Assembly: GCA_021292105.1 (NCBI GenBank) | Contig: CM037874.1 | Span: 57,266,539 to 57,330,538 of the forward strand | Length of the DNA stretch: 64,000 bases | Origin: Anadara kagoshimensis | Taxonomy: Eukaryota; Mollusca; Bivalvia; Arcoida; Arcidae | Direction of reading: 5' to 3' | Shown: piece after piece, positions 55,015-64,000 of the stretch | How positions within the stretch are numbered: position 1 is the first letter of the stretch | Layout: every line of letters begins with the position of its first letter | Program-made: the position numbers and the translations under genes | The notes under the pieces: generated by a model | The model's database searches: none | What the model was told of the DNA's origin: nothing | What the model saw: the letters and a program-made list of their open reading frames with translations, nothing else

Positions 55015-55215
55015 TCTGGGGGTGCCACTTTACAAATTCGAAAACGTTAAAATCAGACGATTTCCAATTAAGTTATATCGCCATTTTGATTTTACACCAG
55101 GAAGATAAGAAATAATTAAAATTAGATTGTGTTTAACCATGTCGATACTTAATTGTGTTTTATTGTGGATGTCGGGATATAAATTATATCAAGATACCAC
55201 CAGCTTAAGTGACAT
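55015..55215. repeat. dispersed repeat copy
   Basis: TATCGCCATTTTGATTTTAC, then GTCGGGATATAAATTATAT and ATACCACCAGCTTAAG match 52850-53215. Confidence 0.65.
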
Positions 55216-55454
55216 TGTACTACATTGATTCGTTGATAATGTACATTAATTTAGAAAAGTACATTCTGCGACGCCTATAATATTTGTTATTTTTTACGAC
55301 TAATTAATGTGAGTTTTCATTTAAAAGGACTTTGGAATTCTTTGCCCGACAGCTACTGACAATAGTTTATTGTTATGCTATCAAATCCAGATGGAATATG
55401 AACATCTAAAATACTACAGGTCAAACTACCTGCCTTAATGTTAAGAAGACGTTT

Positions 55455-56720
55455 TTAGCCCAGCTATAGCCAGCTGAGCTTGTGGCATGGTGAAGTGTAT
55501 GTGTCCATAAATTATGATCTTTTCCTCCTCTGAAACCATTGTGTCAATGAGGTTCGCCGCTGTACCACGTGATCACTACCGCTTAACGTTTGTCCGCAAC
55601 GTTTTGGATAAAGTTAACGTCGCAAATTCCCGGAATAACGTTATTTGTACGGAAGAACGTCATCTTATGTGATTCCATATCCATTTGAAATGAGTGTTCC
55701 CCACAAACTTTAGAGGGTATCACGTGGTACTGCGCCGAACCCCATTGAAACTAAATTTGATGTGGAAGGTCCCTACATGGAGTACCCTACAGGTTTTTCT
55801 GAGAAATTTTTCAATGACCTAATTCTAGCTAATTATGCGAATGAGGTCAACATCATATTTTTAGCCAATTCTTTGAATATCTTCTCCTCAGAAACCACTA
55901 AGCCATTTAAAACCAAACTTGGTGTGGTAGGATCCAAGGTGGAGTATAACAAAGTTTGTACAAGGCAATGCTGCATAAAATCCAAGATGGTCGTTGTTAC
56001 TATAAATAGCCAAATAACTAAAATGACCATTGTGTATTCAATTTTTCAGGGATTTTCTTCACATTTGAAATATAGAAAGTAGATACCTGGCCATTTAACA
56101 TATTGAACAGGTTTTTCAGAGAAAATTTTTATTTTTTATTAAATTGCCCAATTTAAAACAACAATGCAAATAAGATCAAATTTGTAGCCAGTTCTTGAAA
56201 ATCTTCTCAGATAAAACTGAGCCAATTGAAAACAAATTTGGTGTGGAAGGTCCTAAGGTGGAGTAGATCAAAGTTTGTACAAGGCAATCCTGTACAATAT
56301 TCAAAATGCCTGCTGTTACTATAAATAGCAAAATCACTAAAATTATGCAAATGAGGTCAAAGTTTTAGCCAATTCTTTAAATATCTTCTCCTCAGAAACC
56401 ACTAAGCCAGTTAAAACCAAACTTGGTGTGGTAGGATCCAAGGTGGAGTATAACAAAGTTTGTACAAGGCAATCCTGCATAACATCCAAGATGGTCGTTG
56501 TTACTATAAATAGCAAAATCACTAAAATGGGCATTGTGTATTCAATTTTCTACAGATTTTCTTTAAATTTAAAATATAGAAAGTAAATACCTAGCCATTT
56601 GACGAATAAAGCAGGTTTTCTGTGAAATGTTTTGATGACCTTATTTTAGCAAATTATGCAAATTGATTAAATTTAGCCAGTTAGGCATTACAGGCCCTTT
56701 TGGGTCTCTCTGTTGATATT
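55455..56720 (+). repeat. dispersed element with internal duplications
   Basis: CAGAAACCACTAAGCCA..., GGTGTGGTAGGATCCAAGG and GTTTGTACAAGGCAATCCTG repeat at about 55890, 56220 (diverged) and 56395. It ends AGGCATTACAGGCCCTTTTG. The inverse of this end begins the element at 47584. Short open frames here (for example 55762-56082) belong to the repeat. Confidence 0.65.
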
Positions 56721-56776
56721 TCTACCATCATTAATTTATATCCTTGCTCAGTAGCACAGGGTACTGTTACATATTT

Positions 56777-58712
56777 AGCTCACCTGAGCCATAGGCTCAG
56801 ATAAGCTATTGCCATCAATTTTATAGTCCGATCACTTATTCAGTGATGAAAACCGATGTGGTTGAAAAATGATCGTGGATTACTTACCTCAAATTTCATT
56901 AATGTTACATGTAGATCTGTTATTTTTATAATATGTGTTTGAAGAATTTGATTAAATTTCTTATATTAAGTCTAAAATCATATAAAACCAGTTTTTATCA
57001 GACACGCATCTAAATTCAGACGATGCGTGTCACGTAGTAAAATACATTATCGCCAAAAACTACATCTTTTTAGACAAAAATCGTGGCTTTGTTAGATAAG
57101 CTTGAAGGTTTTGTAGTTTTAAAACATTAAATTAAAAAATTGTGTCGTTCTAGGCCGAACATGGATAATTATTATTCTGATGTTTGTTCTCTTTTACCTG
57201 TTGTCCATTCATATTCAAGTGCAATGTGTTAGTCCGTGACGTATACTAGTTAGGAATAGAAACAGATGTATAAACCCGTATCTCGTGAATACGTATTAGC
57301 CAATCAGAACCCAATTATGAATGACTTACATAAATGAAACTGTCGAATATGCCATATCAGAATATCAGAGGGACAACAGCTACCTTTCAATAATTGCTAA
57401 ATTTTGACTCCCAAAAACTCAAAAACTACAGTGAATATTAAAAACTTAACCATGCAAATAGAAAAATACTTATCTTTAAAACAAGACTGCAACGAACAAG
57501 TATTAATTTCTCAACAAACTTTTATCGAAAAAGTTTATAAAAATTTATTCATATAATTTAAAATAAAAAAAAAAAAAGCTGAGAATATTTTTAAAAAATA
57601 TTCAAAATATGAAAAAATATTTTCTAATAACACATGAGAAATTTCAAGTCTATAGAAATTACATCAAGTGAGATATCTGAGTTTGAATCACACCATTCAT
57701 TCAAAACATGTTTTTTCATCACTGAAAATGTAATCGGACTATAGTTTGTCGTCAGTTATGTGTAAATTTTTCTCCTCCAAAACTTTTGGCCTAAATTAAT
57801 TGATATTTAGCAATAATAATATCTAGGTATAGGGTTTTCTGATTTGGACAAATGAAGGGGTTATGCCCCTTTCGGGTCCCATAAAGAATTTGCTAAAATT
57901 AGTGTATTTTTAAATATATCTGGAAAAATATAAACTAAATGTATTTGTATATGATGTATATTAGAATAATAGTAGGTAATGGGATAATGATCATTTTGAT
58001 ATAATGAATGAAGGTCAAATGTTCAAAGGTCAATGTCACGGATGCAAACCCATTCTGAAATGGTTAAATAACTGTATTGTTTATGGATGTATATTAGAAT
58101 ATTGTAGGTGTTGGCATAACAACTATTTTGATATATGAATGAAGGTCATGGGTTCAGAGGTCGAATTTACAGATGCAAAGGAATAATAAAATGGTTAATT
58201 ATCTAAAAAAATCCTACTTTTTTATATGCATGTATACTGGGCTATTAGAATATTGTTTGCCTTGGCTTAATGATCATTTTGATTTCTGAATGGAGATCAT
58301 GGGTTCAAAGGTCAGAGTCACAGATGCAAAGAATAATGAAATGGTTAATTACTTCAAAAACTATAAACGTTTTGTATAGGCATATAGATTCAAATATTGT
58401 AGGTATTGAAATAAAGATCATTTTGATGTATGAATGAAGGTCATGGATTTAATGGACAAGGTCACAGATACAAACAAATACATGTACTGCAATGGCCTAG
58501 TTTTTACTATTTTTGCTGTTTATAAATACAACGTATACTGAAGTAGACTTAGATGCATTTTTAGAACAAGTAATAATAAATTTACAAAAATCCTTGCATA
58601 TTGACTCTAACTGATGATAATTGGACATTGTCTTTAATTAAGATAATTGGCCATTGAACCACTGCTATGTACACATCCTCGGTTGAGCATTAAGGCCCTC
58701 TGGCCTCTTGTT
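56777..58712 (+). mobile_element. molluscan-type dispersed element (about 1.9 kb)
   Basis: Starts AGCTCACCTGAGCC, a terminus widespread in molluscan genomes, and ends GCATTAAGGCCCTCTGGCCT CTTGTT. Near the 3' part, a segment with GAATGAAGGTCATGGGTTCA repeats about four times (near 58010, 58135, 58275 and 58430). There is no transposase frame, so it is non-autonomous or decayed. Confidence 0.6.
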
Positions 58713-59548
58713 ATAAAAAGAAATTAATGAAACGTAATTATATTGTATTTTATTTATTTTCACAGAAAGTAAATTGCAGAAAAAACTTGGTATAATAGTC
58801 TACCCTAGACATGAATTAAAACAATGAATCATTTACAATCCTCTGGAAGATTTAAACAAATCACATAAGACAAAGAACAAGTATGGCATGTTCATCGAAA
58901 ATTACACCAGAATGGTGAATTTTTGCAGGCTTGCAATGTGTATCATTGGTCCTGGTACTGAGATGATTAGAGATATTATGTCGCTTAAAATTCAGCCTTC
59001 GAGTTTGAGAAATCGTGTGTCATATTCAAATTTGAAATTAAATTACCAACAGAAAAAACAATTGAGCATCGGTACTGATCCAGATTATTCTAACTTTGAT
59101 ATATCATTCATGTATTTACTTCTTCGTACGCCTGGTATGTGTATACCACCAATCCCAGCACCAACAAACGGGATGGGGTATTCCACCTTCGTCAACGTAT
59201 CAACGTGACCTTAGGGGATGACATTGAACGTCTGAGAATTTTGAAAAATGATATTTGCTCGCACATCAAAAAGCCGAACTGTCAAAGACGGAGTTTGATG
59301 ATAAAATAGCCGAACTGAAAGATATAGCTCAACGAATTGACAATTTCTTGGCTCCTTCTCAGACCATGTGACAGAATTCGTGAAAAGGAAACAGAAAATA
59401 TGGAGATGAAGTGTGCAACTTCTATATAGAAACAGATCAAAGAATTAAACAGCGTGAACAAGACTTGGTGGAAAAAATCACCAGTGTGGAAGGTAAATGA
59501 ATATTTTAATTTTTTATGTGCCTATTTATGGAACACTGGTTTAAAAAT

Positions 59549-59584
59549 AGTACTATATAACCACACCAATAGACATTTACTCCA
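59549..59584 (-). repeat. solitary monomer of the 54-bp satellite
   Basis: AGTACTATATAACCACACCA plus ATAGACATTTACTCCA matches the reverse complement of a monomer of the 28-44 kb array except for a 2-nt insertion and one substitution. It lies in the first intron of the HEPN gene. Confidence 0.7.
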
Positions 59585-60075
59585 TGTTTGAATGCGTGAC
59601 AAGATCAATCTCCAGGTTTATGGGGGGGCTGCCCAGATAAATCTGGAAATGGCCACTCCAGATTAATTTTTGATGTGGTTGCCCAGATAAATCTAGAGAT
59701 AGTAACCCATTACATATTAATCTTGAGTTGGTCACCAGCCAAGCATTCCAGATTATTTTGAGTTAACTACCAACCCAGCACTTCAGATGGATCTAAAGTT
59801 GGCCTACTCATCCAAGCACTTCAGATGAATCTGGAGTTTGGCTTCACAGCTCAACTTTCAAGAATAATCTGGAGTTGGGAACCCAGCAACCCAGCATTCC
59901 AGATTATTCTAGAGTTGACTGCCAATTCCAGCATTCCAGAGTAATCTAACAGTTTCCCACTCATCCCAACCCAGCAATTCAGTTTAATCTTGATTTAGAT
60001 GAAATCAATCAAAATTACTAGTATATTGAAATGCTTGTCCAGATAAATTCTGATGTGATTCCTCAGAGTTTGCTT
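59585..60075 (+). repeat. degenerate tandem repeat (CCAGATAAATCTGGA type)
   Basis: Motifs like CCAGATAAATCTGGAG, CCAGATTATTCTAGAG and TTCAGATGAATCTGGAG recur about every 50-65 bp with heavy divergence. The motif is partly palindromic. Confidence 0.65.
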
Positions 60076-60079
60076 TCCC

Positions 60080-60733
60080 CTTACCAGAGCACCTGACCTC
60101 ACTTCCCCTGGTGGGAGTTCACATGTTTAACCTAACTTGTCAGTTTTAAAGTTTTACTTTGCTTCTGGATTGTATTTAAACATGGATTAGTATGTTTGTT
60201 TTGATTAATATCTAGGGGGCTACCATCCCATTTTAATCTTTAGGTGACTCTCAAGCTAGATTTATTATTAAGGTTGTAATCTAGATAAATCATGAGGTGT
60301 TCTTAATGTTCCTTGTTCGAAAAGTTAAAAATAAGAAAATTGCTTGTGTTGAATGCCATTGTAAGAAAACCATCAATGGAATGTATTAAATTTTCTATGG
60401 GGTTAACAATACATTTTCCTTAAGTGAATGTTTCCAATGTGATTACATAGTCTCTAACCGTCTAGATTCCTTCTCCGAAGTCTTTCTCTAGCAACAAATT
60501 ACTGACGAAATTATCAAATGCATAAGTTTTCTAAAAAAACCTTGTTTCTTTTGTAGAAATTTCACCTTTCATATACAAAAAAAATTTTGATATTTATATA
60601 TTTATTTATTTATTTTATTAAAATTTATTTATTTATAACTTTAGTTTGTCACATTTTTTTTATGACCTGCCAAAGACTTCTACTACTTCTTAAAGCATTT
60701 TATACAGTGTTTGTATACCTTTAACTGTTACAG
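60080..60733. other. intron stretch of the HEPN gene
   Basis: 60090-60210 is a copy of the dispersed repeat also at 26600 and 46690. The rest is AT-rich without recognised features. Confidence 0.5.
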
Positions 60734-60817
60734 AAAGAACGGATCAGATGAATACTAAATTGGAAGGAACAATACAGAAAGTGGAAACAGTTTCACGTGA
60801 AGTAGAAGTCCAGAAAG
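60734..60817 (+). CDS. coiled-coil exon A of the HEPN gene
   Basis: 84 nt, phase 1 to phase 1, acceptor TTACAG and donor GTAGGC. It encodes ERTDQMNTKLEGTIQKVETV plus SREVEVQK, strongly charged with heptad-like spacing. Confidence 0.6.
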
Positions 60818-60821
60818 GTAG

Positions 60822-61082
60822 GCACACACACATGCACACATACACATGAACAAACATGCATGCACAATTGCAGACACACAGGCACACATACACACATGCA
60901 TGCACAAATGCACACACACACACACATGCACACACTTACACTCACATGCACACACATATCCATGAATGCACACAGGCACACATGCATGCACAAATGCACA
61001 CACACAGAAGCATACACACACACATGCACACACACATATATCCACGCACGCACATATACACACACATACACACACACACGCA
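60822..61082 (+). repeat. CA-rich minisatellite, copy 1
   Basis: ACACATGCATGCACAAATGC units within CA repeats; equivalent tracts lie at 62106-62341 and 63365-63600. Confidence 0.93.
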
Positions 61083-61519
61083 TTGTATTTACTTATTATA
61101 TGTGTAGGTTTACATGTTAAATATGCTATTCCTGACTCTCAAACCAAATGGATATACTTAAATAGAAGATTATTTCTTAAATTTTTAATCATAAAAAATA
61201 TTGTTAACATGTCAGAAACTATAACATTATCGCTACAAAAATTAATTTTATTCAAGATTCCGACAAACAGGTAATTGATTGAACAGCGATTTTCCAAATA
61301 AGGATAGGAACGTCGGGACTAGCATTGAATACTGACCAGTCAAACAATGCATGGCGTAATAGGATCTCATTATATGACATCATCAGATTGTTAAACGTTC
61401 ATAATTAGAGGTCATTACTAGCACCTTATTCACGAGTAATCAAATGCCAGCAAAAACAAATTGTTTCATCAAAAGAAGGTTTAGTTCCAAATGTAAATAA
61501 ATACTTTTAATTGTTACAG

Positions 61520-61582
61520 AAAAAACAAACCAGATGAATACTAAATTGGAAACAGTTTCACAAGAAGTAGACGTCCAGAAAG
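61520..61582 (+). CDS. coiled-coil exon B (shorter duplicate of A)
   Basis: 63 nt, phase 1 to phase 1. It encodes EKTNQMNTKLETVSQEVDVQ K; seven codons shorter than exon A. The following intron contains a SINE and the duplication junction. Confidence 0.6.
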
Positions 61583-61710
61583 GTAGGTACACACACAACT
61601 ACATTTGTGTGTATATGTTGAGGAATTATGCAAACAGATGTTATTGATAACTAGAAGATTTTCTTTAACCTCTATAAATTAATACCAGTGGTTTATGAAA
61701 CCATGTGGGA

Positions 61711-62025
61711 CCATTACAGTAGCTTAGTTGGAAGAGTGCTCACTTCATATGTGGGAGATGCTGGGTTCAAACACCCGATGAGCTCTGACCAAGACTTGAA
61801 AATATGTAGTCACTGTTCTTCCATCAAACACTTAACATTTAGAAATGAAAGTCGTGGAGTCTTTTGAAAAAGAGACCTTAAAACTGATGCCCATTGTCAT
61901 GACAGGCATGGTACATTAAAGAACCATCCCTGCACATTGCCATAAACATAATGCTTGTAACACTCACCCAATAGCTGGTATGTGTTGATATAAGTGAAAT
62001 ATATTTTGACTGGGACCTAAAACTA
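61711..62025 (+). repeat. tRNA-derived SINE, diverged, inside duplication copy 1
   Basis: Head CCATTACAGTAGCTTAGTTG, B-box-like GCTGGGTTCAAACACC, the body CAAGACTTGAAAATATGTAG and the tail AGTGAAATATATTTTGACTG. Confidence 0.82.
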
Positions 62026-62778
62026 CATTCAGTCAATCAGTCAAGCCATATGGACCTCATATTGATCTTAATACTTCAGTAATTATAACAGATATAGAAA
62101 GGTAGGCACACACACAAGAACGCACATGCACACACATACATGCACACATACATGCATGCACAAATGCACACACACACATGCACACTCACTTGCACACACA
62201 CACATATCCATGCTTGCACACATATACACACACACTTACACATACATGCATGCACAAATGCCCTACACTTGCACACACACTGGCACACTCACACATACAC
62301 ACACACACATATCCATGCATGCACACACACACACACACACATGGTATTTACTTATTATATGTGTAGGTTTACATGTTAAATATGCTATTCCTGACTCTCA
62401 AACCAAATGGATATACTTAAATAGAAGATTATTTCTTATATTTTCAATCATAAAAAATATTGTTAACATGTAAGAAACTAAAACATTATCTCTACTAAAA
62501 TTAATTTTATTCAAGATTCCAACAAACATGTAATTGATGGAACAGCCATTTTCCAAATAAGGATAGGAACGTCGGGACTAGCATTGAATGCTGACCAGTC
62601 AAACAATGCATGGAGTAATAGGATGTCATTCTATGACATCATCAGATTGTTAAACGTTCATTATCAGAGGTCATGACTAGCACATTATTCACAAGTAATC
62701 GAATGCTAGCAAAAACAAATAGGTTCTTTAAAAGAAGGTTTAGTTCTAATTGTTAATAAATACTTTTAATTGTTACAG

Positions 62779-62841
62779 AAAAAACAAACCAGATGAATAC
62801 TAAATTGGAAACAGTTTCACAAGAAGTAAACACCCAGAAAG
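62779..62841 (+). CDS. coiled-coil exon C (copy of B, 1259 bp downstream)
   Basis: 63 nt, nearly identical to exon B; differs near the end (EVNTQK for EVDVQK). Exactly 1259 bp separate the two exon starts. The next copy would fall just beyond the right edge. Confidence 0.6.
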
Positions 62842-62969
62842 GTAGGTACATACACAACTACATTTGTGTATATGTGTTGAGGAATTATGCAAACAGATGT
62901 TATTGATAACTAGAAGATTTTCTGAAACCTCTATAAATTAATACCAGTGGTTTATGAAACCATGTGGGA

Positions 62970-63284
62970 CCATTACAGTAGCTTAGTTGGAAGAGTGCTC
63001 ACTTCATATGTGGGAGATGATGGGTTCAAACACCGGATGAGCTCTGACCAAGACTTGAAAATATGTAGTCACTGTTCTTCCATCAAACACTTAACATTTA
63101 GAAATGAAAGTCATGGAGTCTTTTGAAAAAGAGACCTTAAAACTGATGCCCATTGTCATGACAGGCATGGTACATTAAAGAACCCTCCCTGCACATTGCC
63201 ATAAACATAATGCTTATAACACTCACCCAATAGCTGGTATGTGTTGATATAAGTGAAATATATTTTGACTGGGACCTAAAACTA
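62970..63284 (+). repeat. tRNA-derived SINE, duplicate inside copy 2
   Basis: Nearly identical to 61711-62025 at a distance of 1259 bp, so it was copied with the segment and did not insert independently. Confidence 0.82.
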
Positions 63285-64000
63285 CATTCAGTCAATCAGT
63301 CAAGCCATATGGACCTCATATTGATCTAAATACTTCAGTAATTATAACATATATAGAAAGGTAGGCACACACACAAGAACGCACATGCACACACATACAT
63401 GCACACATACATGCATGCACAAATGCACACACACACATGCACACTCACTTGCACACACACACATATCCATGCTTGCACACATATACACACACACTTACAC
63501 ATACATGCATGCACAAATGCCCTACACTTGCACACACACTGGCACACTCACATGTACACACACACACATATCCATGCATGCACACACACACACACACACA
63601 TGGTATTTACTTATTATATGTGTAGGTTTACATGTTAAATATGCTATTCCTGACTCTCAAACCAAATGGATACACTCAAATAGAAGGTTATTTCTTATAT
63701 TTTCAATCATAAAAAATATTGTTAACATGTAAGAAACTAAAACATTATCTCTACTAAAATTAATTTTATTCAAGATTCCAACAAACATGTAATTGATGGA
63801 ACAGCCATTTTCCAAATAAGGATAGGAACGTCGGGACTAGCATTGAATGCTGACCAATCAAACAATGCATGGAGTAATAGGATGTTATTCTATGACATCA
63901 TCAGATTGTTAAACGTTCATTATCAGAAGTCATGACTAGCACCTTATTCACGAGTAATCGAATGCTAGCAAAAACAAATAGGTTCTTTAAAAGAAGGTTT

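Larger units (their letters stand above)
58766..62841 (+). pseudogene. DZIP3-like HEPN gene, broken, with coiled-coil exons
   Basis: After the acceptor TTTTCACAG (58765), the frame reads LGIIVYPRHELKQ, an in-frame TGA (58825-58827), then IIYNPLEDLNKSH and ENYTRMVNFCRLAMCIIGPG, up to PTNG. The family match continues in other frames: GWGIPPSST, TLGDDIERLRILKNDICSH and KAELSKTEFDDKIAELKDIA, so there are at least three frameshifts (near 59165, 59200 and 59268) and another stop (59369). The order fits DZIP3-like HEPN domains; the usual RN-x4-H active motif appears as KNDICSH. Donor GTAAAT at 59493. Coiled-coil exons follow at 60734-60817, 61520-61582 and 62779-62841, all phase 1. Consensus errors in the assembly are an alternative to true decay. 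Confidence 0.65.
60812..64000 (+). repeat. 1.26-kb tandem duplication carrying an exon, SINE and CA-rich tract
   Basis: Segments 60812-62095, 62096-63354 and 63355 onward are successive copies. For example, TTACTTATTATATGTGTAGG occurs at about 61089, 62348 and 63607 (1259 bp apart). Each starts with the end of a coiled-coil exon and its donor (AGAAAG, GTAGGC), then a CA-rich tract with imperfect ACACATGCATGCAC units, a short exon and a SINE. Long frames in the CA tracts are low-complexity artefacts. Confidence 0.93.

Noticed and set aside
55762-56082. 106-codon frame in the 55-56 kb element
   Set aside because: A close relative occurs again about 510 bp downstream in broken form, and the segment is part of a dispersed repeat. 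There is no protein similarity I recognise.
60744-61120. Cys/Val-rich and His/Thr-rich frames on both strands in the CA tract (repeated at 62.1 and 63.4 kb)
   Set aside because: Low-complexity translation of CA/TG repeats. They overlap each other in several frames and copy along with the 1.26-kb duplication.

Overview
The window is nuclear DNA of an invertebrate animal, most likely a mollusc. The evidence is short exons with GT/AG introns, a diphthamide-synthesis gene of animal type, many tRNA-derived SINEs, and dispersed elements with termini common in molluscan genomes (for example AGCTCACCTGAGCC). There are no prokaryotic operons, rRNA genes or CRISPR arrays. Nearly half of the window is tandem repeat or dispersed repeat, and only four genes can be supported.

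Layout. (1) 286-17154, minus strand: the first eight coding exons of DPH1 (diphthamide biosynthesis). The 3' exons lie beyond the left edge. Its introns hold a 73-bp minisatellite that copies the end of exon 5 together with its splice donor, a 4.4-kb 34/32-bp satellite, a 43-bp satellite, two hairpins and several SINEs. (2) About 19.1-26.9 kb, plus strand: a five-coding-exon gene for a 143-residue EF-hand protein with a signal peptide and a C-terminal HDEL, so it is predicted to sit in the ER lumen. A 24-bp satellite of 2 kb fills its first coding intron. (3) 28.05-44.3 kb: a 16-kb satellite with a 54-bp unit, about 300 copies, flanked on both sides by copies of the same dispersed repeat. (4) 45.68-47.27 kb, plus strand: a two-exon gene with a TATA box for a 110-residue secreted peptide whose C-terminal cysteines fit the CS-alpha-beta (defensin-like) pattern. 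(5) 47.6-58.7 kb: a mosaic of transposon remnants, including three TIR or foldback elements, a non-LTR retrotransposon tail and a 1.9-kb molluscan-type element. (6) 58.77 kb to the right edge, plus strand: a DZIP3-like HEPN gene broken by a stop codon and several frameshifts, followed by coiled-coil exons that are multiplied by a tandem 1.26-kb duplication.

DPH1 and the EF-hand gene are divergently arranged about 2 kb apart. Nothing in the sequence suggests that the four genes act in one pathway. The long open frames in the 24-bp and 54-bp arrays follow from unit lengths divisible by three and are not called as genes. All gene models here come from reading splice sites and recognising families by eye; no alignment or expression data were available.
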